From Clostridium sp. CS001 (GTDB lineage: Bacteria > Bacillota > Clostridia > Clostridiales > Clostridiaceae): DNA of 64,000 nucleotides. Within the stretch, counting starts at the first letter, position 1; every line of letters starts with the position of its first letter. The position numbers and the translations under genes are program-made. Location: contig NZ_JAIZZN010000005.1 of assembly GCF_020443565.1 (NCBI RefSeq), positions 118,090 through 182,089 on the forward strand, given 5' to 3'. The notes beneath the pieces were generated by a model that had not been told where the DNA came from, did no database searches, and saw only the letters and a list, made by a program, of their open reading frames with translations. This document shows positions 36,124-45,812 of the stretch, piece by piece.

Positions 36124-36167
36124 AACCACCACGCTATGATAGCATTAATAATCATAGCGTGGTGGTT
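36124..36167 (-). terminator. Hairpin after CPBP protease gene
   Basis: Perfect 17-bp stem AACCACCACGCTATGAT with a 10-base loop, 30 bp past the stop codon at 36199. The T run after it is broken (TTTATTTG). Confidence 0.75.
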
Positions 36168-36198
36168 CATTATGAAATAATTGCTTTCTTTAAATAAT

Positions 36199-37041
36199 CT
36201 ACATTTCTACAAATTGCTTATATATCTCTGGATTTTCTTCCATCTTATTTTGATTATATCCTTTACAAGATATCACCAAAAGTATCACTCCTATAATAAG
36301 AAATATGCCATGTGCTACCATAGAATACTTGCCTGCTATTGTCATAAATAGAGAAGACATCGTAATAGCTAGAATATTATTTGTGAAGTGTGCAAATATA
36401 CTTAAATAAATTGATCCTGTCTTTAAATATATAGCTCCAATTACTATACCGAGTAAAAATGCATTTATACCTTGAGGGATATTCATGTGCACTAATGCAA
36501 AGAATAGTGCAGATATTATAAGTGCTATAGCTGGATTTATCTTTTTAGACATTCCTTTTAACAGTATCCCTCTGAAAATAACCTCTTCATATACAGGTGC
36601 TACAACAGCAACACTAAGTATTAATATAATTGGTGAAACCGCTAATTCTTCGAAGGCATCATTTATAAAATCAGGCACAGTTATATCGCTAATCAACAAA
36701 GTTAAACTGTTATCAAATATCATTCGGAAGGCTATAATTATCAAAGCTGTATAAATAAATCTTCTTGGCCCAAAGTGATGTTTAGTTTTTTGCTCACCTG
36801 TCTTATTACTAAACCACTTTAGTAAAATCACAATAACCACATATTTCACTAAAATACCTAAAGAAAAATCTATATAGGGCGCTGCTTTTCCAAAGCTTTC
36901 TGAAAATAAATTTAAAATGGTTATTGGTATTAGTCCCAGCGTTTCCAATAAGACTGATAGAAGTAATACAAGAAATGTTTTAACAATTCCCATTTTTTTA
37001 ATACTTGTAGTCCCATTTTCTATGTTTCTTAAAACCTTCAT
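36199..37041 (-). CDS. CPBP family intramembrane glutamic endopeptidase
   Basis: A 280-aa membrane protein with about eight hydrophobic segments. The catalytic motifs are APVYEEVIFRGIL (EExxxR, about residue 151-163), FALVHMN (FxxxH, about 187-193) and HFTNNILA (HxxxN type, about 224). This is the CPBP/Rce1-like protease family; bacterial members are linked to peptide maturation, immunity or stress. No peptide precursor gene is adjacent, so the substrate is unknown. Confidence 0.88.
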   Translation of the reverse strand: MKVLRNIENGTTSIKKMGIVKTFLVLLLSVLLETLGLIPITILNLFSESFGKAAPYIDFSLGILVKYVVIVILLKWFSNKTGEQKTKHHFGPRRFIYTALIIIAFRMIFDNSLTLLISDITVPDFINDAFEELAVSPIILILSVAVVAPVYEEVIFRGILLKGMSKKINPAIALIISALFFALVHMNIPQGINAFLLGIVIGAIYLKTGSIYLSIFAHFTNNILAITMSSLFMTIAGKYSMVAHGIFLIIGVILLVISCKGYNQNKMEENPEIYKQFVEM

Positions 37042-37078
37042 TATATCACACTCTCTAAGCTTATTTTAATATTCTTTC

Positions 37079-37540
37079 TTATACTCTATGCTTACCACTA
37101 AAGCTATATATCTCTATTTTAATTAATGTAGTTTCTTTTTTTGCCCTATCTATATATAACTGTCCCTCTTGCATAAACTCTGGGCTATATTTTTTTATAA
37201 ACTCAATAAGCGGTTCATATTTTTCTTCTTCGTTTAAGGTTACTGCTCGTCCAAAAGCTATTACACTTTCATACTCTGCACTAAACTTGTCTGGTAAAAT
37301 CTTTGTTTTTCCAACTACTGTGAAACTCACTTTATCATTTTCACTAATATTATTTAGTTTAGTACCAACACTTGCGCCGTGAAAATATATATTCTTATCT
37401 ATAACCACATAGCTTAAAGGCACTCCATAAGGTTGATTATCCACCCCACAAGTTGAAAGTATACCATATTTACCTCTTTTTAGAAGTTCAAGAGCTTCCG
37501 TATCACTCATTTGCCTTTCAATTTTCCTCATTGCTTTCAT
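37079..37540 (-). CDS. Pyridoxamine 5'-phosphate oxidase family protein (NimA-like flavin-binding)
   Basis: A 153-aa split-barrel flavin-binding protein. It opens MRKIERQMSDTEALELLKRGKYGILSTCGVDNQPYGVPLSYVV, close to the 5-nitroimidazole-resistance (NimA-related) and heme-utilisation-like group, with GTKLNNISENDKVSFTVVG following. The 5' end is uncertain: two in-frame ATGs (37540, 37531) are both some way from the only G-rich site. A redox role is likely; the substrate is unknown. Confidence 0.8.
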   Translation of the reverse strand: MKAMRKIERQMSDTEALELLKRGKYGILSTCGVDNQPYGVPLSYVVIDKNIYFHGASVGTKLNNISENDKVSFTVVGKTKILPDKFSAEYESVIAFGRAVTLNEEEKYEPLIEFIKKYSPEFMQEGQLYIDRAKKETTLIKIEIYSFSGKHRV

Positions 37541-37673
37541 TGTACTATCACTGTCCCTTCATATCTTATAGTTATAAGTGTAACATAAATATTATAAAAT
37601 AATATATGAATTTAGTGGTAATATTGGTTATATATTATTAATAATATATAATCCTTAAAAATGACCTATATAA

Positions 37674-37725
37674 TAAAAAGTCTGTGCTTCTAATCATTGT
37701 TAAAAACAACATTTAGAAACACAGA
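37674..37725 (-). terminator. Terminator after LysM-CAP gene
   Basis: CTGTGTTTCTAA/TTAGAAGCACAG stem with a 19-base loop, followed on the minus strand by CTTTTTATT. Confidence 0.75.
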
Positions 37726-37740
37726 TTAGTATTTAATTAT

Positions 37741-38373
37741 TTATCTTCCTATAAACTGCTGCGTCCAATAAATAGCACCACTTTTAGACTTTGCTACTCC
37801 TACTCCTATTTCAGTGAAATTTCCACTTAAAATATTGCTTCTATGTCCAGGAGAATTCATCCAAGAATTCATTACTGAAGCTGGGGTTTGTTGCCCCATT
37901 GCAATGTTTTCGCCTGCTGACATATATCTTATTCCAAAGTTCTTCATCATATCAAAAGGTGAGCCATAGGTTGGTGATGTATGAGAAAAGTAGTTTTTAT
38001 CCCTCATATCCTCTGACTTATATCTAGCCACCCTTGAAAGTTGCCAATTGTGTCTTAACGGAGCCAATCCTTGCTTTGCCCTCTCTTGATTAACTAGCGT
38101 TATTACTGCTTTTTCTAAGGTTTTAACCTCAGTTAAATTTGGTACTTTTATCACCTGACTTGGGTATATCATACTCGGATTAGCCACCTGAGGATTAACA
38201 GATATTAATTCTGAAACCCCTACCTCATACATTTCACATATTTTCCACAAGCTATCTCCTGATTTAACTGTGTAATTGAAAGTATTATATTCTTGGGCAT
38301 TTACTACTGAGCTTACTTTTGTTATTGCTAGCATACATACAGTTAATACTAATGTTTTTAAAATTCTTTTCAT
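37741..38373 (-). CDS. LysM and CAP (SCP/YkwD-like) domain exported protein
   Basis: A 210-aa secreted protein: signal peptide (residues 1-26, ending VVNA), LysM domain at about 33-77 (YTVKSGDSLWKICEMYEVG...SQVIKVPNL), and CAP domain at about 84-210 with the metal-site segments YFSHTSPTYGSPFDMM, AGENIAMG, MNSPGHRSNILSG and YWTQQFIG. LysM-CAP proteins of this size (SafA/YkwD-like) are common in spore formers and are often spore-associated. No neighbour adds to the functional call. Confidence 0.9.
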   Translation of the reverse strand: MKRILKTLVLTVCMLAITKVSSVVNAQEYNTFNYTVKSGDSLWKICEMYEVGVSELISVNPQVANPSMIYPSQVIKVPNLTEVKTLEKAVITLVNQERAKQGLAPLRHNWQLSRVARYKSEDMRDKNYFSHTSPTYGSPFDMMKNFGIRYMSAGENIAMGQQTPASVMNSWMNSPGHRSNILSGNFTEIGVGVAKSKSGAIYWTQQFIGR

Positions 38374-38532
38374 TTGTATTCCTCACCTTCCTAATTTAAA
38401 TATATAAAATAAATTAATTTACTTTATAATTATATTCTTTCATTTAAGTGAGGTTTTTATTTTTTTAATTTATGGAATGTAATAGATAATATGCTATAAG
38501 TACATATTGTTAGTTATAAATTCACCAAAATA

Positions 38533-38570
38533 TTAAAGATCCTGGCATTTTAGCATGCCAGGATCTTTAA
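38533..38570 (-). terminator. Terminator after alanine symporter gene
   Basis: Perfect stem AAAGATCCTGGCAT with a six-base loop, 14 bp past the stop codon at 38584. Confidence 0.85.
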
Positions 38571-38583
38571 TTATAATTTCTTT

Positions 38584-39972
38584 TTACATTGGTAATCCTT
38601 TTCCATTTTCATCAACTTCCAATATTTTGTCAGTATCTATTCCTTCAAGATTGTCATCCCATAAATATTTTTTAGTTTCACTAACAATCACTGGGCTGAG
38701 CAATATTAAAGCAAATAAATTTGGAATTGCCATTAATCCATTAAATAAATCTGCCAAATCCCAAACTAAGTTAAGTGAGAACACTGAACCAACAAAAACA
38801 AATATAACCCAAAGTACTCTGTAAGGAACTATTGCCTTTTTACCAAGTAAGTATTCAATTGCCTTTTCTCCGTAATATGACCAACCAAGTATAGTTGAGA
38901 ATACAAATGTTATAAGTCCTATTGTTAAAATTATAGGTCCTATAACAGGAATTGCAGCAAATGCTCCTTTAGTAAGTGCAGCACCCTTTGCACCTTCTTG
39001 CCATAAACCTGAATTTACAATAACAATACCTGTCATTGCGCAAACCACAACTGTATCCCAGAAAGTTCCTGTTGCAGAAACCAAGGCTTGTTTAACTGGA
39101 TTTCTTGTTTGAGCTGCAGCTGCAACTATTGGTGCACTACCAAGACCTGATTCATTTGAGAAAAGTCCTCTTGAAACTCCATATCTCATTGCCATCATAA
39201 TCCCTGCTCCCGAAAATCCACCAACAGCAGCTTGAGGTGTGAATGCATCTCTGAATATTAAAGCTATTGTACTTCCAACAGTTTTATATCCTATTACAAG
39301 AAGTATAATACAACCGATAACATAGAATATAGCCATGAATGGAACTAAAATATCACAAACCTTAGCAATCTTCTTTATTCCGCCAAGTATAACAACTGCT
39401 ACTAATATAGCTATTACAATTCCTGTAGCCCAAGTTGGAATTTTAAAGGTTTCATACACCATTGATGATACAGAGTTAGCTTGTACCATACATCCAATAC
39501 CAAAGGCTGCGATACTCGTAAATATTGCAAATATTACTCCAGCCCATTTTGCATGAAGAGCATGCTCTAAAACATACATAGGTCCACCTGCCATTGTGCC
39601 GTCTTTAGTTTTAACACGATACTTAACAGAAAGTAATGCCTCAGAATATTTTGTTGCTATTCCAAAAACTCCTGTTAACCAACACCAAAGAACAGCACCT
39701 GGTCCGCCTATTCCAACTGCTGTTGCAACACCAACTATGTTTCCAGTTCCTATGGTAGCTGCAAGTGCTGTTGTTAAAGCACTAAATTGACTTACATCAC
39801 CCACGCCATAATCATCTTTTGTTACTGAAATCTTTATAGCCTTGAATATATACCGTTGAATAAACTTAAGCCTAAAAGTTAAAAATAAATGAGTCCCAAA
39901 TAGTAATGCAATAAGTGGTATTCCCCATACCCAACCATCAATTTTGGCAATTAGTTGGCCGAACGCTTCCAT
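38584..39972 (-). CDS. alsT: Sodium:alanine symporter family protein
   Basis: A 462-aa transporter of the alanine/glycine:cation symporter (AGCS) family with about eleven helices. The family signature ALTTALAATIGTGNIVGVATA is at about residues 64-84, with GGPGAVLWCW and the FSNESGLGSAPIVAAAA block near residue 270-287. It imports alanine or glycine with Na+. The ATG follows AAGGGGG. The 385-bp upstream region contains a hairpin and T run that could be a leader attenuator. Confidence 0.93.
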   Translation of the reverse strand: MEAFGQLIAKIDGWVWGIPLIALLFGTHLFLTFRLKFIQRYIFKAIKISVTKDDYGVGDVSQFSALTTALAATIGTGNIVGVATAVGIGGPGAVLWCWLTGVFGIATKYSEALLSVKYRVKTKDGTMAGGPMYVLEHALHAKWAGVIFAIFTSIAAFGIGCMVQANSVSSMVYETFKIPTWATGIVIAILVAVVILGGIKKIAKVCDILVPFMAIFYVIGCIILLVIGYKTVGSTIALIFRDAFTPQAAVGGFSGAGIMMAMRYGVSRGLFSNESGLGSAPIVAAAAQTRNPVKQALVSATGTFWDTVVVCAMTGIVIVNSGLWQEGAKGAALTKGAFAAIPVIGPIILTIGLITFVFSTILGWSYYGEKAIEYLLGKKAIVPYRVLWVIFVFVGSVFSLNLVWDLADLFNGLMAIPNLFALILLSPVIVSETKKYLWDDNLEGIDTDKILEVDENGKGLPM

Positions 39973-40270
39973 AATAATTCCCCCTTATGTATTTTATAAT
40001 CTTATAATATATTATATATCATTTGCAATATTGCACAAGTCAGAATTTTGCGACAAATTCTTTTATAAATATTAAAAAAACTTGTAATCAGTTAAATTCT
40101 TCAATTACAGTCACACCCTTCCTCCTGGGGCCTCTTATTTGTATCTGCGAATTAACTTTCTGTCTCCTATTTATATAATATAAGTTTAATTTCTGAAGTA
40201 TTCATTTCGCATATACTTCATTTTACAAACATTGTCATACTGGCTCGCAAATATAGCTCTCCATTACAAG

Positions 40271-40315
40271 AAAATAAAAAAGCATTTCATTAAATTTTAT
40301 TCTAATGAAATGCTT
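40271..40315 (-). terminator. Terminator after topB
   Basis: AAGCATTTCATTA/TAATGAAATGCTT stem, followed on the minus strand by TTTTTTATTTTC. Confidence 0.88.
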
Positions 40316-40330
40316 AAATCTAACAACTAT

Positions 40331-40354
40331 GCCACTTGCCACCCGGGTGGCACT
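40331..40354 (+). repeat. Dispersed palindromic repeat, copy 3
   Basis: GCCACTTGCCACCCGGGTGG followed by CACT. The 16-base core TGCCACCCGGGTGGCA is a perfect palindrome in this copy; the others have GTG where it has CCC. It starts 3 bp from the topB stop codon. Confidence 0.8.
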
Positions 40355-40357
40355 TCA

Positions 40358-42517
40358 CTATTTTAGTTTAAGCTTAGCAAAGGCCTCAGCCATAGCAGAA
40401 TTTATAGGCTCATCTTTCTTATTCTGCTGATTTAAAAATCTACTAACATCCTTTTTATCTAGAGCACCTTTTTCTGATTCGCGACGTTTAGTAAAGGCTG
40501 AAAGTTTTTCTCTATAGCCGCAGCCACAAGCGAAAATCTTATTGTCGCCATCTCCCCTAATCTCCATCTTCTTGTGGCAAGTAGGACAACGTGCATTTGA
40601 AACCTGTGAAACACCCTTACGATATCCACAGTCTCTATCTGGACATACTAGCATCTTTCCCTTTTTGCCGTTAACTTCAAGAAGATACTTACTACATTCA
40701 GGACATTTAACTCTTGTAACATTGTCATGTTTGTATACTTCTACAGAACCTACTACGTTCCTCACAAGCTTTGAAGCATATTCTCTCATGTCCTTTACAA
40801 AATTCATAGAATTAGCTTTCCCTTTACTTATAAGTTGAAGTTGTTTTTCCCACTTAGCAGTAAGTTCTGGTGATTTTAACTCTTCTGGAACTAAGTCTAT
40901 TAACTGAATTCCTTTTGAGGTTGGGAAAATATCTTTGCCTCTCCTCTCCATATAAAAAGTATTAAATAGTTTTTCAATTATATCTGCACGAGTTGCAGGA
41001 GTTCCAAGTCCCGAGGTATTATCCAACGCTTCCCTTAAACTGTCATCTTCTATATCCTTTCCTGGATGTTCCATAGCTGTAAGTAGCGTTGCTTCATTAT
41101 ACCTAGCTGGTGGCTTAGTCTTTTCATTTATAGACCTAACCAATGTGAGCTTAACTGTGTCACCCTTATTTATTGGTGGAAGAGACTGATCTTTTTCTTC
41201 GCTATCGTCAGAACTACTTATTTCTTTCCATCCCTTTGACTTAACTATTTTACCCTTTGCAGAGAAGCTTTCGCCCTTTACATCTATCTTTACAGTAGTT
41301 TGCTCATATTCAAAAGCTGGACTTAAAACCTCTAAGAATCTCTTTACAACTAGATCATAAATACTTCTTTCCTCTTTGCTTAAGCTTGATAAATCCACAT
41401 GCTGCTCTGTAGGAATTATAGCATGATGGTCTGACACCTTGCTATTATCAACAAGTCTATTTGTAGTTTGTATTCTATTTTTTATTATATTTCTAGCTGC
41501 TTTTTCATAAGGTCCTATTGCTATACTCTTTAATCTATCAAGTAGTGTAGCTACTATGTCTGTAGTAATATACCTTGAATCCGTTCTAGGGTAAGATAAT
41601 AACTTATGATTTTCATATAATCTCTGCATTAAATTAAGAGTTTGCTTTGCAGAATATCCAAATCTTCTGTTCGCATCTCTTTGAAGCTCTGTTAAGTCAT
41701 ATGCAAGTGGCGGAAGCTCTTTTTTAGATGTTTTATTTACTTCTACCACTGTTCCCATTTGATTATTTACCTTAGCAACTATATCTTCTGCCTTCTTCTT
41801 GTCAAAGCTGCGTGTTTCACCACTTTTACTTGACCAATTCACTGTAAAGTTGTTTACCTTACCATTCACTGTCCAATAATCTTTTCCAATAAATTTCTTT
41901 ATCTCATTTTCTCTATTAACAATAAGCGCTAAAGTTGGAGTTTGAACTCTTCCAGCAGATAATTGAGCATTATATTTGCAAGTTAGCGCTCTTGTAACGT
42001 TTAATCCTATAAGCCAATCCGCCTCTGCTCTTGATTGCGCAGCCCAAAATAGATTTTCATAGTCTCTTCCCGGTTTAAGATTAGCAAATCCATCCTTTAT
42101 TGCTTTTTCAGTTTGGGAGGAGATCCATAACCTCTTTATAGGCTTTTTAAAGCCTGATTTTTGAAGAATCCAACGAGCCACAAGTTCGCCTTCACGCCCA
42201 GCATCTGTTGCAATAACTAGTTCGTCTACATCAGCTCTTTTAAGAAGTTCGTTTACAACCTTATATTGCTTTGAAGTTTCTTTAATAACTACCAATTTTA
42301 AATCCTTAGGTAGCATTGGAAGATCTTCCATCTTCCAGCTCTTATATTTTTGATCATAATCCTCTGGACCAGCTAGCGTAACAAGATGCCCCAGTGCCCA
42401 AGTTACAATGTATTTTTGTCCCATTAAATATCCATTTCCGCCTTGGCTACACTTTAAGACCTTAGCTAGCTCTTTTCCAACAGAAGGCTTTTCTGCAAGC
42501 ACTAAAATTTTTCCCAT
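40358..42517 (-). CDS. topB: DNA topoisomerase III
   Basis: Type IA topoisomerase of 719 aa that decatenates DNA. The Toprim domain starts MGKILVLAEKPSVGKELAKVL and includes VIATDAGREGELVARWIL. The active-site tyrosine is in LLSYPRTDSRYI near residue 305. The C-terminus has zinc-binding segments, CPECSKYLLEV...CPDRDCGY and CPTCHKKMEIRG...CGCGY. The ATG at 42517 is the start of the conserved sequence; nine extra upstream codons to 42544 are unlikely. Confidence 0.95.
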   Translation of the reverse strand: MGKILVLAEKPSVGKELAKVLKCSQGGNGYLMGQKYIVTWALGHLVTLAGPEDYDQKYKSWKMEDLPMLPKDLKLVVIKETSKQYKVVNELLKRADVDELVIATDAGREGELVARWILQKSGFKKPIKRLWISSQTEKAIKDGFANLKPGRDYENLFWAAQSRAEADWLIGLNVTRALTCKYNAQLSAGRVQTPTLALIVNRENEIKKFIGKDYWTVNGKVNNFTVNWSSKSGETRSFDKKKAEDIVAKVNNQMGTVVEVNKTSKKELPPLAYDLTELQRDANRRFGYSAKQTLNLMQRLYENHKLLSYPRTDSRYITTDIVATLLDRLKSIAIGPYEKAARNIIKNRIQTTNRLVDNSKVSDHHAIIPTEQHVDLSSLSKEERSIYDLVVKRFLEVLSPAFEYEQTTVKIDVKGESFSAKGKIVKSKGWKEISSSDDSEEKDQSLPPINKGDTVKLTLVRSINEKTKPPARYNEATLLTAMEHPGKDIEDDSLREALDNTSGLGTPATRADIIEKLFNTFYMERRGKDIFPTSKGIQLIDLVPEELKSPELTAKWEKQLQLISKGKANSMNFVKDMREYASKLVRNVVGSVEVYKHDNVTRVKCPECSKYLLEVNGKKGKMLVCPDRDCGYRKGVSQVSNARCPTCHKKMEIRGDGDNKIFACGCGYREKLSAFTKRRESEKGALDKKDVSRFLNQQNKKDEPINSAMAEAFAKLKLK

Positions 42518-42800
42518 ATATAAAACTTCCTCTCTTATGTTCATAATTTACTTTATACTAATATGTTCTTTTATTTGTTCTATAAGTAATCATACATTAG
42601 AATAATATACTCCTTATATATTTACCAAGTCCTATTATAATCTAACACCCATACACATCTATTATAAACTACTTTATACATATTGTTAATTTATTTGTTT
42701 AACTGCATTTAAGTAGGAAGGTGTAAGTGTTTTTTTATTATCATAAATGATATACTATATAATGCATCTTAATAAAATAAGCAAATTTAGAGGTAAGTTT

Positions 42801-43583
42801 ATGAACTATATAGTATTTGATTTAGAGTTTAATCAAGGCTACAATTTTGAAAAAGAACCTAAAATCGCAATAAATCCTAAATGCCCCTTCGAAATAATTC
42901 AGATAGGCGCAATAAAGATGAATGAAAATTTTGAGACAGTTGGAACTTTAGATATATTAGTAAAACCTGAAATCTACACTAGGCTTAACCCGTTTGTAAA
43001 AGAAATAACTGGACTAACAATTGAGAAGTTAGAAAAAGGCATATCCTTCAAAGAAATGTATAAAGAAGTTATAGAATTTATTAAATCTGATAGAAGTATA
43101 TTGTGTGTATGGGGTGTAGCTGATGTAAAAGAATTATTTCGAAATATTCAATATCATGAACTAGATACTTCACTATTGACCACAGAATATATCAACATTC
43201 AAGCTTGTGCTTCTAAAGTATTTAACTGCAAAAGAGGTATTAATATTGGGTTAGGAACTGCATCAGAGCTTCTAGAAATACCTATTGTAGGCAGTTTTCA
43301 TAATGCTTTTAATGATGCCTATTATACAGCTGAAGTGTTTAAACGAGTTTATAGTGACGAAATTAAAACTATGGTGTATCACCCTCATAAAAACACAAGG
43401 TTAAACAGAACAGATGCTCAAAAGCACAAAATTGATACTCTTAATTTAATGAAACAATTTGAGAAGATGTTCCATAGAGAGATGACTGACGAAGAAAAAT
43501 CTATAATTAAACTAGCTTATATTATGGGTAAAACAAAACAATTTCAAATAAAGACTACTTCAGATTCCATAACAAAAAAATAA
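42801..43583 (+). CDS. DEDDh 3'-5' exonuclease (KapD/DnaQ-like)
   Basis: A 260-aa protein with an RNase T/DnaQ exonuclease domain at about 1-180: MNYIVFDLEFNQGYN (catalytic Asp and Glu), ICVWGVADVKEL in the middle and HNAFNDAYYTAEVF (His and Asp) at the end. Resembles KapD-type exonucleases of spore formers. The 3' part is helical and unassigned. The ATG at 42801 follows AGAGGT; the frame's earlier ATGs lack a ribosome site. Converges with the HNH-like gene. Confidence 0.88.
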   Translation: MNYIVFDLEFNQGYNFEKEPKIAINPKCPFEIIQIGAIKMNENFETVGTLDILVKPEIYTRLNPFVKEITGLTIEKLEKGISFKEMYKEVIEFIKSDRSILCVWGVADVKELFRNIQYHELDTSLLTTEYINIQACASKVFNCKRGINIGLGTASELLEIPIVGSFHNAFNDAYYTAEVFKRVYSDEIKTMVYHPHKNTRLNRTDAQKHKIDTLNLMKQFEKMFHREMTDEEKSIIKLAYIMGKTKQFQIKTTSDSITKK

Positions 43584-43617
43584 AATCAGCATAGAACTCT
43601 CTTCTATACTGATTTTT
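43582..43617. terminator. Convergent terminator
   Basis: AAATCAG.ATAGAA/T.TA.CTGATTT stem flanked by A and T tracts, between the exonuclease and HNH-like genes. Confidence 0.75.
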
Positions 43618-43624
43618 AGAATGA

Positions 43625-44227
43625 TTATTGACCTTCTATTTCATCATCTAATTTAACATTTTCTAAATTAGCTTTTCTATTGTCTAAAGTATTAAGATTT
43701 ATAGGATGAGTAACCATATCTTCAGCAGTACCCATTATATATCTGTTTAAATAGATTTTTCCTTCTGGAGTATTTGCTACTGCATAAGGTTCTGTTTCTT
43801 TCTTAAAAAGAACCCATGTATAACCATTATTGATTACTCTGTTTACATCTTCTTTATCAATTATAGTTCTTGATCTCTCTTTACCATATCTATCTCTTAG
43901 TATTACGGCAACAGTTTCTTCATCTATTTCTTCGTAATCATTAGGTGTATTTTGATTATATACCTCTAAGTTGCATTTTCTATTATCTAAAGTATCTCCG
44001 TTGCAATGTCTAATAGGTGCTTTCGGATGAGTTCCTAAGATGAAGGATTGTAATCCCTGCTTTCTTCTGTACTTTTTCTCCTCAATATAATAGCTACCTA
44101 GATTTTGTGCTAAGTAATTATTAAGATCTTTATTCCACTCTGCAAACCAAAGGCCTTTTTCTAATACTCTTTGTAAATCTTCAGTATCTATTTTGCCTTC
44201 AATTACTGTGCCATCTTTTTTAAGCAA
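43625..44227 (-). CDS. HNH-nuclease-like protein with two tandem modules
   Basis: About 200 aa made of two similar halves: IRHCNGDTLDNRKCNLEVYN (about 72-91) and HPINLNTLDNRKANLENVK (about 174-192). Each is the core of an HNH_3-type homing-endonuclease-like motif with the Asn-x-LDNRxxNLE sequence; the second has lost the second His/Asp pair more than the first. The start is uncertain. The frame is open to 44332, where an ATT follows AGAGGTG at ideal spacing, while the only standard start is a TTG at 44227. The function is unknown; possibly a DNA-binding relic of a homing endonuclease. Confidence 0.6.
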   Translation of the reverse strand: MLKKDGTVIEGKIDTEDLQRVLEKGLWFAEWNKDLNNYLAQNLGSYYIEEKKYRRKQGLQSFILGTHPKAPIRHCNGDTLDNRKCNLEVYNQNTPNDYEEIDEETVAVILRDRYGKERSRTIIDKEDVNRVINNGYTWVLFKKETEPYAVANTPEGKIYLNRYIMGTAEDMVTHPINLNTLDNRKANLENVKLDDEIEGQ

Positions 44228-44462
44228 TTTTAAAAAAGTAACCTCTTCTAGTGTTTGGTACTTATTAGATTTAATTTCAACTTTATTTGTCTCTGTTTTT
44301 TTTACTTCTGTTGTATTTTCGTTTTTTATAATGGGACACCTCTTTCTTCTATTTAAGTATTTTCAAAAAATAACCAGTCAGCATACTAGCCTATTTTACT
44401 ACATTATTTTATTATATCACATTTATTAGGTTAAAAACACTTAAGTTCAAAATCAAATTTAT

Positions 44463-45464
44463 TTATTTTACTATCCATGCACTTGGCAACGGCCGCTCTC
44501 CAAATTTACTGCTTGGACTATTTATAAGTTTATCTTCATAATACATAACAGAAGAAGAACCCCCGTCTAGATTAGCTGCATTAACACATCCCTCTGATAT
44601 CATTATATCTTGAATTTCCTTTATTGTGGCACCTATTGAATGTAGCTGCCTCCCATCTATTACAAGAAAAACAACACTTCCATCTTCCTTTTGACCAATT
44701 ACAGTTCTAGGGTTAATACCCCATCCTCCATCTCCATATATTTTTACCGGCTTATTGTTTACTATGAGAAATGGATAAAATGACACTCCCTCTTGTATAT
44801 TGAGTTTCTTTATTTCATTTATACTATAGTTTCCCAAAACTAACACGCCATTTTTATTAAAGCCTATAAGACCGTAGGTTTCAACGCCTTTCTCATAATA
44901 TACTATTTCTCCACCTTTAATAACTATTCCTGTCGGAACTCCACCGTTTCCCTTTCCTTCAACATCTACAAAACCTGAACCATTGACTCCAGCTATACCA
45001 TTTTCCTGCTTAACTAACTCTTTTATATATGTTCCGTTTTCTCCTATGCTTTTTGAAACCGATAGTTTTATCCTCTTAGGGTCCTTAACTGTAAATATAT
45101 ACCCTTTGTACTTACTACCAGATATATTAGTCATACTTACATCTGGTTTCTCCGTATACTTAAATAAGTCATCTGGCTCGTCCGCTTCTGCATCCTCGTT
45201 AACTATATTTATATCCTCTGTATTAGTACCCTCACTAATTGTTGCCACTGTATTTAAAGCCATTATCTTTTCAACGGTACTAGCACTCGCCACAATATTT
45301 GCTACATATTGATGCCTCATAGTAACCATAAATGATGTAACTAAATAATTTTGAAGTCTTGGAAATATTCCTATTCTAATTGAGCTTATGCCTATCACTG
45401 CATTTATAATAACAATTAATGTAAGGCTTAAAATAAAACTTAAACTCTTTTTTATGAGCTTCAT
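44463..45464 (-). CDS. Phosphodiester glycosidase (NAGPA) family exported protein
   Basis: A 333-aa protein with an N-terminal membrane anchor (residues 7-30) and a C-terminal NAGPA domain from about residue 145: GIAGVNGSGFVDVEGKGNGG, GWGINPRTVIGQKEDGSVVFLVIDGR and the closing AANLDGGSSSVMYYEDKLINSP. Related proteins act on phosphodiester-linked sugars in cell-surface polymers. It is monocistronic, with AAGGAG before the ATG. Confidence 0.88.
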   Translation of the reverse strand: MKLIKKSLSFILSLTLIVIINAVIGISSIRIGIFPRLQNYLVTSFMVTMRHQYVANIVASASTVEKIMALNTVATISEGTNTEDINIVNEDAEADEPDDLFKYTEKPDVSMTNISGSKYKGYIFTVKDPKRIKLSVSKSIGENGTYIKELVKQENGIAGVNGSGFVDVEGKGNGGVPTGIVIKGGEIVYYEKGVETYGLIGFNKNGVLVLGNYSINEIKKLNIQEGVSFYPFLIVNNKPVKIYGDGGWGINPRTVIGQKEDGSVVFLVIDGRQLHSIGATIKEIQDIMISEGCVNAANLDGGSSSVMYYEDKLINSPSSKFGERPLPSAWIVK

Positions 45465-45812
45465 AAAACAACTCCTTTTACAAATTCACCATGGAGATTC
45501 AGATTCTCTGTGTATTCCTAGTTATTCCATGTATGTTTATTTGCTTTAAATAAATTCACCAAGTTATTACTCCTAATACCAACATATATTTTTTCTATAT
45601 ACTATAGTACGTATTTGAAATGCATAAAGTTGCTAACTTATTTTACAACTATATAAAAATTAAACTTTGAATCAAAAAACTATTTAAACATTTATTATAA
45701 ATATTTTGTTTTGTTTTTGGTTAAACTTCATAATAGATATATTAAGGAATCTAAAAAAATAGCTTAGTGGACTGACTAGTTATCTTTTAAGGATACCCAA
45801 GGAGGGAATATT
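45465..45812. other. Gene-free stretch between divergent genes
   Basis: A 348-bp AT-rich region between the phosphodiester glycosidase (minus) and the DUF1540 gene (plus). It should hold both promoters. I see no repeat, RNA gene or clear operator. Confidence 0.5.

Larger units (their letters stand above)
39973..40357. other. Gene-free stretch between topB and alsT
   Basis: Contains the topB terminator (40271-40315), palindromic repeat copy 3 (40331-40354), and, closer to alsT, a weak hairpin TGTAAT/ATTACA followed on the minus strand by AGTTTTTTT (about 40070-40110). That hairpin sits between any upstream promoter and alsT, so it may act as an attenuator. I looked for glycine-aptamer motifs and did not find them. 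Confidence 0.5.

Noticed and set aside
39973..40357. Glycine riboswitch ahead of alsT
   Set aside because: Common for this transporter family, but the conserved glycine-aptamer segments could not be found on the minus strand.
44193..44429. 78-aa plus-strand frame upstream of the HNH-like gene
   Set aside because: Very hydrophobic AT-driven sequence antisense to the 5' region of the HNH-like gene, without a ribosome site.
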